NCBI RefSeq assembly: GCF_023343835.1
Contig: NC_064437.1
Span: 47,717,972 to 47,781,971 of the forward strand
Source: Lagopus muta
Taxonomy: Eukaryota; Chordata; Aves; Galliformes; Phasianidae
DNA length: 64,000 bases
Reading direction: 5' to 3'
Shown: positions 59,801 to 64,000 of the stretch, piece after piece
How the letters are laid out: each line of letters opens with the position of its first letter
How positions within the stretch are numbered: position 1 is the stretch's first letter
Program-made: the position numbers and the translations under genes
The notes under the pieces: model-generated
What the model saw: only the letters and a program-made list of their open reading frames with translations
Database searches by the model: none
What the model was told of the DNA's origin: nothing

Positions 59801-61804
59801 AGCAGCCTTCTCCAGGTTTGACAAAGATGGCAACCACATCCTTGATGAAGAGGAGCAGCAGCAGATGAAGCATGACCTAGAGGCAAAAAGGGTAAAAAAA
59901 CAAACAAACAAAAAAAACCCCAAACCAAAAACAGGTGAGGAATGAAGCTCTGCTAATCAGTAGAGATCACTCCAGGATGGCCTCAGGAATCTTTGGATTT
60001 GTGATATAAAATAAGCAGGCAGAGTACAACTCCAACTCTGTCTGAACAGCAGCTGAGTACATGACCTACTTGTGAATCTGTGTGTTAGGTTAACAGTGAA
60101 TCTGATACAGAGTTAATATCCAACTTCTCAACAATTTCTTTATCTGTCTTCCAGGTTGCTCTGAATACAGAGATTGAAAATTTAGGGAAATCCTATGGGG
60201 GCAACAACTTGGATGAGAATCTGTCCTATGTGGAAGCAAAGAATAACCATGCCAATAAGGCCAGCTGGGTCTCTGAAGAAGAGTTCCAAGTGTATGTTGG
60301 GGCTGGCCGTAGTTTAATCTTTCTATAAACAAGGGTCTGATCCCCGCTGTTTTTCTCCCTGATGTAGCTGTTTGCACTGGTGTTGAGCAGTTGCAATAAG
60401 ATCTGGTTCTTTTTTCTCTTTCACACACATGAATGAGCAGGTCAGAAAAGAATCAGGTCATTTCTTGTCATGTGTTTTGCCCATTGCTGTAAAAAATCAG
60501 ACTGAGAAATATTGCTTTCTGCCTCTTGAATAACCTCTGCTGTTGTTGGATGGCCACAGACAATACGCTGTCATGTTCTGTATTGGGAGTTAGCCTGGAA
60601 AACATGGCTAGCAAAAGTTGATACCTTTACAGAAGGCTCTGGGCAATAAACACCCTTGGTTTATAGCCCAACTGTCCGTCATCCTCCAGGTTTGAGAATA
60701 ACACATGGCTGTTTCTTCCTTAGGAATAGTATGGGATAAATACCTCAGAGAATCAGGAGATCCTGATTCTTCTACTGAGTAACACTGAGCAATTCACATA
60801 GGGCTGTATTAAAAGAGAGACAGATGCAATATTAATATTGGGATTACATTGTGGCCTGACTATGGAGGGAATTCTGTGTCCATTGAGTATGAATCAACAT
60901 CTCTGATGTGGAGCGTTCATTCCTGTTTGAGATCTAGCCTGTTGTCCTTGAGATAACTCTTGCAAATCCTAGTGGTCACAACAAGAAAAAAGTTGCAAAT
61001 GCACTGTCTTCCCCAGACTCCTGCAACGTGTGCTGCATCTGGAACAGTCCATACACAGCATTGGCTCCAAGATTGATGCAGTGGTAAGCAAGCTAGAAGT
61101 GCTGGAGAGAAACAAGCTGAAAACGAAGGATTTGATGGGCAAGCCACTGGATAACAGTAGGAAGGTTGGTAGCCCTCCACTATACATTTGAACTAGCTTC
61201 AGGGTTGGTGACCAACCCTGCTGCATGAGTGGATGTATTAGCACCTTTTCTTTTCAAATCCCCATTGATGCAAGATAAAGTTGGCAGGGTTGTCATTTTG
61301 CATGGTCTAATCATTTCTGTTCAAGAGCAGTGGCACAGGATTCCTGTCAACATTCTTATAAAGGGCAGAAAGGGATGGTGCTCTTTTCATCTGTTCATTG
61401 CTTGAATCAATATTCATCAAAGCATTACAACAGTGTATTGGATCTTCAACAGATTGATGGCCTTGTACTAGTTTCTAGAAGAATGTGGAAAATATTATTT
61501 AAGCATCATGGACACCTTGTCTCTCCCCTAAAGTGTTGCTTGACTTCCTGTTGTGTTTCTGACAGTGCAGGTCACTCTTTATTCTGGTTAACAGGAGGAA
61601 GAACCCAGTCAGGAAGAACTGCTCTCCCAGACCCCAGATCAGCTGAGGAAAGAAGCAGCAGAAGACTGGGGAGTGGAATATGTACAGGGAAATAATCCAA
61701 GTTGCATATCTTCTCAGAATGGGATCTGTCCAATCTTGCTCAGGTCAAGTGTACCAGGGTCTCAGGCACCCAAGAACATCCAGTCACAGTCTGAGTGCTT
61801 CTAG
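47571..61804 (+). CDS. PKD2L1: Polycystin-2-like 1 cation channel (TRPP), complete CDS over 15 exons
   Basis: This gene encodes a calcium-permeable, non-selective TRPP-family cation channel, known in mammals from acid-sensing taste cells and CSF-contacting neurons, where it can pair with PKD1L3. I traced 15 coding exons by GT-AG sites in unbroken phase, giving 851 residues plus stop; the human protein has about 805. Features in order: cytosolic N-terminus (1-118) with DNPVY; S1 (about 120-140); extracellular TOP/polycystin domain (about 141-360) with LYWTKWYNN and YSGGGYY; S2 (370-390), S3 (405-425), S4 (456-475), S5 (496-517); pore helix and filter ILGDFD with LGD at 542-544; S6 (560-582); EF-hand loop from D664 to E675; coiled coil (about 735-770). 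PKD2L1 rather than PKD2 follows from near-identity to the human protein through the core and from the SCD neighbour. The start is the first ATG after a TATA box apart from a short uORF. No lesion is seen. Confidence 0.96.
49903..49939 (+). repeat. A-rich CAAAA/CAA simple repeat in PKD2L1 intron 1
   Basis: Low-complexity A/C run about 90 bp upstream of the exon 2 acceptor. Confidence 0.9.
50029..50142 (+). CDS. PKD2L1: PKD2L1 coding exon 2, leading into S1
   Basis: The 114-nt exon encodes [20 protein letters not shown] and [17 protein letters not shown], the pre-S1 helix and most of S1. The acceptor is CCGAAG|GT and the donor CTGC|GTAAGT. Confidence 0.95.
51441..51568 (+). CDS. PKD2L1: PKD2L1 coding exon 3
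   Basis: The 128-nt exon reads [20 protein letters not shown] and ends SMADFWV. It finishes S1 and starts the extracellular TOP domain. The acceptor is TCTCCTAG|TG and the donor GTG|GTGAGT. Confidence 0.95.
52684..52940 (+). CDS. PKD2L1: PKD2L1 coding exon 4, TOP domain
   Basis: The 257-nt exon reads [20 protein letters not shown] and [20 protein letters not shown] to FGLINGTA. The Asn-X-Ser/Thr sites (NNES, NNSC, NGTA) are candidate glycosylation sites in the extracellular TOP domain. The acceptor is CATGCAG|TA and the donor AGC|GTAAGT. Confidence 0.96.
53780..54004 (+). CDS. PKD2L1: PKD2L1 coding exon 5, TOP domain
   Basis: The 225-nt exon encodes [30 protein letters not shown] and [17 protein letters not shown], the most conserved part of the polycystin TOP domain. 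The acceptor is TTGCAG|G and the donor GAG|GTAGGC. Confidence 0.96.
54338..54566 (+). CDS. PKD2L1: PKD2L1 coding exon 6, S2 and start of S3
   Basis: The 229-nt exon reads [20 protein letters not shown], then S2 ([20 protein letters not shown]) and [11 protein letters not shown] at the start of S3. The acceptor is TTGAAG|G and the donor CTG|GTGAGG. Confidence 0.96.
54900..55070 (+). CDS. PKD2L1: PKD2L1 coding exon 7, S3-S4
   Basis: The 171-nt exon (57 codons) reads [20 protein letters not shown] and [20 protein letters not shown], covering the rest of S3 and most of S4. The acceptor is TTTACAG|CT and the donor AAG|GTATTG. Intron 7 carries a CR1 fragment. Confidence 0.96.
55244..55370 (+). mobile_element. 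CR1 3'-end fragment in PKD2L1 intron 7
   Basis: It reads AAGACCTGCCTGGACGCCTA, then GGTTGGACTCGATGATCTCT, and ends in ATTCTGTGATTCTGTGATTC, the typical CR1 3' tail. It is in sense orientation with PKD2L1 and lies between exons 7 and 8. Confidence 0.92.
55850..56031 (+). CDS. PKD2L1: PKD2L1 coding exon 8, S4-S5 linker and S5
   Basis: The 182-nt exon reads [20 protein letters not shown], then S5 ([20 protein letters not shown]) and [13 protein letters not shown]. The acceptor is TTGCAG|AT and the donor AT|GTAAGT. Confidence 0.96.
57952..58072 (+). CDS. PKD2L1: PKD2L1 coding exon 9, pore helix, selectivity filter and S6
   Basis: The 121-nt exon reads [20 protein letters not shown] and [18 protein letters not shown] at 542-544 is the conserved polycystin filter, whose acidic residue governs calcium permeation in the mammalian channel. 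The acceptor is CCCCCAG|C and the donor CTG|GTAAGC. Confidence 0.97.
58453..58551 (+). CDS. PKD2L1: PKD2L1 coding exon 10, S6 end
   Basis: The 99-nt exon reads [20 protein letters not shown] and [13 protein letters not shown], the S6 end and first cytosolic helix. The acceptor is TTCTTTAG|AA and the donor CAG|GTGATG. Confidence 0.96.
58819..58853 (+). repeat. Compound (TA)n(CA)n microsatellite in PKD2L1 intron 10
   Basis: TA repeats at about 58820-58830 pass through GTA into about eleven CA units. It is a typical compound dinucleotide microsatellite. Confidence 0.95.
59332..59453 (+). CDS. PKD2L1: PKD2L1 coding exon 11
   Basis: The 122-nt exon reads [20 protein letters not shown] and [11 protein letters not shown], the cytosolic region before the EF-hand. 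The acceptor is GTTAACAG|AG and the donor GGA|GTGAGT. Confidence 0.93.
59774..59891 (+). CDS. PKD2L1: PKD2L1 coding exon 12, EF-hand
   Basis: The 118-nt exon reads [20 protein letters not shown] and [19 protein letters not shown]. The EF-hand loop from D664 to E675 keeps the usual ligand positions. The helix before the loop is three residues shorter than in human PKD2L1 and matches PKD2 spacing. The donor AGG|GTAAAA is followed by an A/CAAA-rich run to about 59935. Confidence 0.92.
60155..60291 (+). CDS. PKD2L1: PKD2L1 coding exon 13
   Basis: The 137-nt exon reads [20 protein letters not shown] and [10 protein letters not shown], the linker between EF-hand and coiled coil. The acceptor is TTCCAG|GT and the donor GT|GTATGT. 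The phase is fixed by exon 14, which continues VLLQRV. Confidence 0.88.
61017..61164 (+). CDS. PKD2L1: PKD2L1 coding exon 14, coiled coil
   Basis: The 148-nt exon reads [20 protein letters not shown] and [18 protein letters not shown]. The heptad pattern matches the trimer-forming coiled coil of polycystins. The acceptor is CCCCAG|A. The donor AAG|GTTGGT is weaker than consensus. Confidence 0.88.
61595..61804 (+). CDS. PKD2L1: PKD2L1 coding exon 15 and stop
   Basis: The 210 coding bases begin [20 protein letters not shown] and stay open to SQSECF and a TAG at 61802-61804. The acceptor is TTAACAG|GA. The tail resembles mammalian PKD2L1 in composition but not closely in sequence, so this exon is the least certain. 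In-phase joining to exon 14 and the long open frame support it. Confidence 0.75.
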   Translation, partial: EEEPSQEELLSQTPDQLRKEAAEDWGVEYVQGNNPSCISSQNGICPILLRSSVPGSQAPKNIQSQSECF

Positions 61805-62945
61805 CAAACAGCCCAGTGTTCCCAGTCTGGCTTCTACAGTACTATATCACTGTTAGTTGTTTTTCCCACTGTTAGAATAGTCAGAACAGCTGAACGCAGG
61901 CACCACTGTTGCCAGAGACTGGTGATGTGAAAAACTGGGGCTGCTCTTTTCCAGCGTAGTGATGTGTGATATCACAGACCTAGAACTTCTGGCCCCTGTG
62001 CCTCTGGACTAGTTAGAAATTTGGAACCAGGTATTGCATTAGGTTTCTGTCTCTGTATAGGACAACTTAAAATGCTTTTACCTATATTTTCCCAAGATAT
62101 AAAGGCATCAGAGCTCTGGAAGTACTTGGATCCAGAATGGGAAATTGCAAGTTGTTCCCACAAACATGCACATCCCCACATGCCTGCATTCTTAATTGTG
62201 GGGAAAAGTTGAGGTCATCAGATTAACAAAACAGAATATAATCATTAGTGTGAGACAGAAGGGAGAAAGTAGTTGTGTCTACATGGTTACCACTAACTTT
62301 GTTCTGTTGTAATTTGCATCCAGAACATTTTGGTAACCCTCTTTGGTTACTAAAGATTCAGATGTTGGAAAAAATAGGACATAAACACCTCAGTCAAGAT
62401 AATTAATGAGAGTTTATTCCCAGTGTACTAGGAGGAGATCTGAAATTGAAGCAGCTGTTACTGATATTCTGAGGTCTGAATGTCAGGGAACAGACTTCAG
62501 AGTTTCTAACACTGGATCAGCCCTGCTCTGGCCAGGCTCTAGAGCTGTCACAGCTACACAGTGACAGTGGTAGTGCTGACAAACTGAAGAAGAGGGTCAT
62601 TCCTTTGCAAGATCCCAGCGGGAGCTGTGAGACCCTGTCACACAACCCACAGGGAGCTTAGACTTCAGCTAGGATCTGCAGGTTCTTGCATTGTGGTTTC
62701 CCATCAGCTGCTTCTGCTGCTGGGGACAAGACTTCTCTGTGAGATACTGCCATGGTTCTTGACTCGAAGTTTTACTTAATTCAGGATTGAGAATAAGCTC
62801 TTTGCCTTCAGCTTTTCCAGCTGAACTCAGAACAATGATGTTGCTTATTTCCCCTCTACTCACAGCATTGAAAACATTATCTTATGCAGGAGAAAATAGC
62901 TTATGTCAGGGACCTGAGAGCTCAAATTAAAATTTTCATAAACAG
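61805..62945 (+). other. PKD2L1: Probable PKD2L1 3' UTR and 3' flank
   Basis: No coding or repeat feature is seen after the stop. I found no perfect AATAAA. The best candidate is ATTAAA at 62926-62931, which would give a 3' UTR of about 1.1 kb. The end is therefore a guess. Confidence 0.3.
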
Positions 62946-64000
62946 GAAATCCATATGCTAAATTATAATCCAGAAAAGAAACTATGTGCTAGCAGACTTG
63001 AATTGCACACACAGCCCATTACCAGTGTGAGAACTGAAGCATGTTATGGACTATAGGTAAAAATGTTTAATGTTCTGCATGTCAAGAAGTACATAAGTTC
63101 TTCTGTTAAATCATTTGAAAAGACCCTGTTTGAGATCCTGGCTCAATAGCAGACCATTGTTACTGAGGCTTAGCTGCAAAAACAAAATTACAAGCTTCTC
63201 TTTTGAAATCTGTGGAGGGGAGAGATGGTGGAAAATGTGTTGCTGGCTGAGGCTCAGCTCCTCACAACTGCTGTGGGGTAAACAGGATCCTGAAACAAGG
63301 TGCTGCCCAGAGCAGGAAGGTGAGGCCTTGCTTTACAAAGCCTTAGATCTCACAAAGGAGAGAGCACTGCTTCATTCTGTCCAGTGGAAAAGGTGGCACA
63401 AGCCCTCGTTGTTGGCACTGTTCCAGTTCCCATCCTGTACCTTCCCTGCTGCGGCAGGGATGCTTCAGGCACTACAGAGCAGCACGTGGTCCTGCTGTTG
63501 CTGCACACCAGGAGCTAGCCTCTGTCTAGCCATCCTTCCTGCACAGAGACGCCCTGCATCAGGGAAGGCAGGAGAGGCAAAAGGACAGTGGTGCAGCAGC
63601 TGGGCTCATAACCACACAATAATAATCACAGGCAGGTCACAGGTAACACAGGCTGCTATTTGGGGCAGTAGGCTACTAGAAGAGCAGAGTGGTCACATTG
63701 CATGGCTGAGTTTGTTCACACATAACTCTGGGAAGCCATCTTTCCCCTCTAAAGAGTAAGCATAGAGTCTCCACACTCTGAGTAGAGCTTTTGCCCAGCT
63801 CTAGCTGGGATCAGATAAGAAACACAGGCTGCAGTGGTCTCCTGGGTTTCAGCTAGAGCTCCTTCCCCTCTCACCTGGTGTTTTCTCACAAAGACCACCC
63901 CCTATGCTACATGCTGTGATTTCAGTTGTGCCAGTATCACTAAGTGTGAAACAACTTCTGTCACCAGTAATGCCTATGCCTGCATTGTCTTCTTTCTTGC
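62946..64000. other. Region after PKD2L1, no gene confirmed
   Basis: A 214-codon plus-strand frame (63115-63759) has no family resemblance and no supporting splice or promoter context, so I do not call it. BLOC1S2, the neighbour of PKD2L1 in human, is not recognisable here and would lie further right. Confidence 0.5.

Noticed and set aside
63115-63759. 214-codon plus-strand frame after PKD2L1
   Set aside because: No motif, poor start context, Cys/Ser/Trp-rich composition unlike a conserved protein; does not resemble BLOC1S2.

Overview
The window is vertebrate nuclear DNA from a bird, most likely a galliform close to chicken. The evidence is several CR1 retroposons (the characteristic avian LINE) ending in the usual ATTCTGTG/ATTCTATG 3' motif, and short introns with canonical GT-AG borders. 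Two protein-coding genes read as avian orthologues of SCD and PKD2L1. Human 10q24 carries the same pair in the same divergent orientation. The species call is inference.

Layout. 1-15.1 kb: intergenic DNA with four CR1 copies, including an unusually long 2.1 kb copy with reverse-transcriptase coding (12340-14480). 15.13-15.97 kb: a CpG island with CCAAT boxes on both strands and no convincing ORF, a candidate promoter for an unannotated transcript just downstream of SCD. 17.06-35.77 kb: SCD on the minus strand, with all six coding exons (357 codons plus stop), a long 3' UTR, a TATA-like element and, further upstream, two CCAAT boxes and an SREBP-type element beside a 76-nt pure pyrimidine tract. 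36.3-47.4 kb: intergenic spacer between the divergent genes, with one CR1, simple repeats, a strong predicted CTCF match and a small CpG cluster. 47.42-62.9 kb: PKD2L1 on the plus strand, with TATA box, 15 coding exons in continuous phase (851 codons plus stop) and a 3' flank. 62.9-64 kb: nothing recognisable.

The two genes are functionally unrelated: SCD is an ER-membrane delta-9 fatty-acyl desaturase and PKD2L1 a polycystin-family cation channel. They are joined by old synteny and by a shared, divergently transcribed spacer. All SCD catalytic histidine boxes and the PKD2L1 pore and EF-hand loop are present, and every exon junction keeps frame, so both look functional. No bacterial-type system, CRISPR array, tRNA or rRNA was seen. 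The most unusual observations are regulatory: the unexplained CpG island below SCD, the pyrimidine tract beside the SCD sterol module, a NAGNAG acceptor at SCD exon 2 and the CTCF-like site between the genes.
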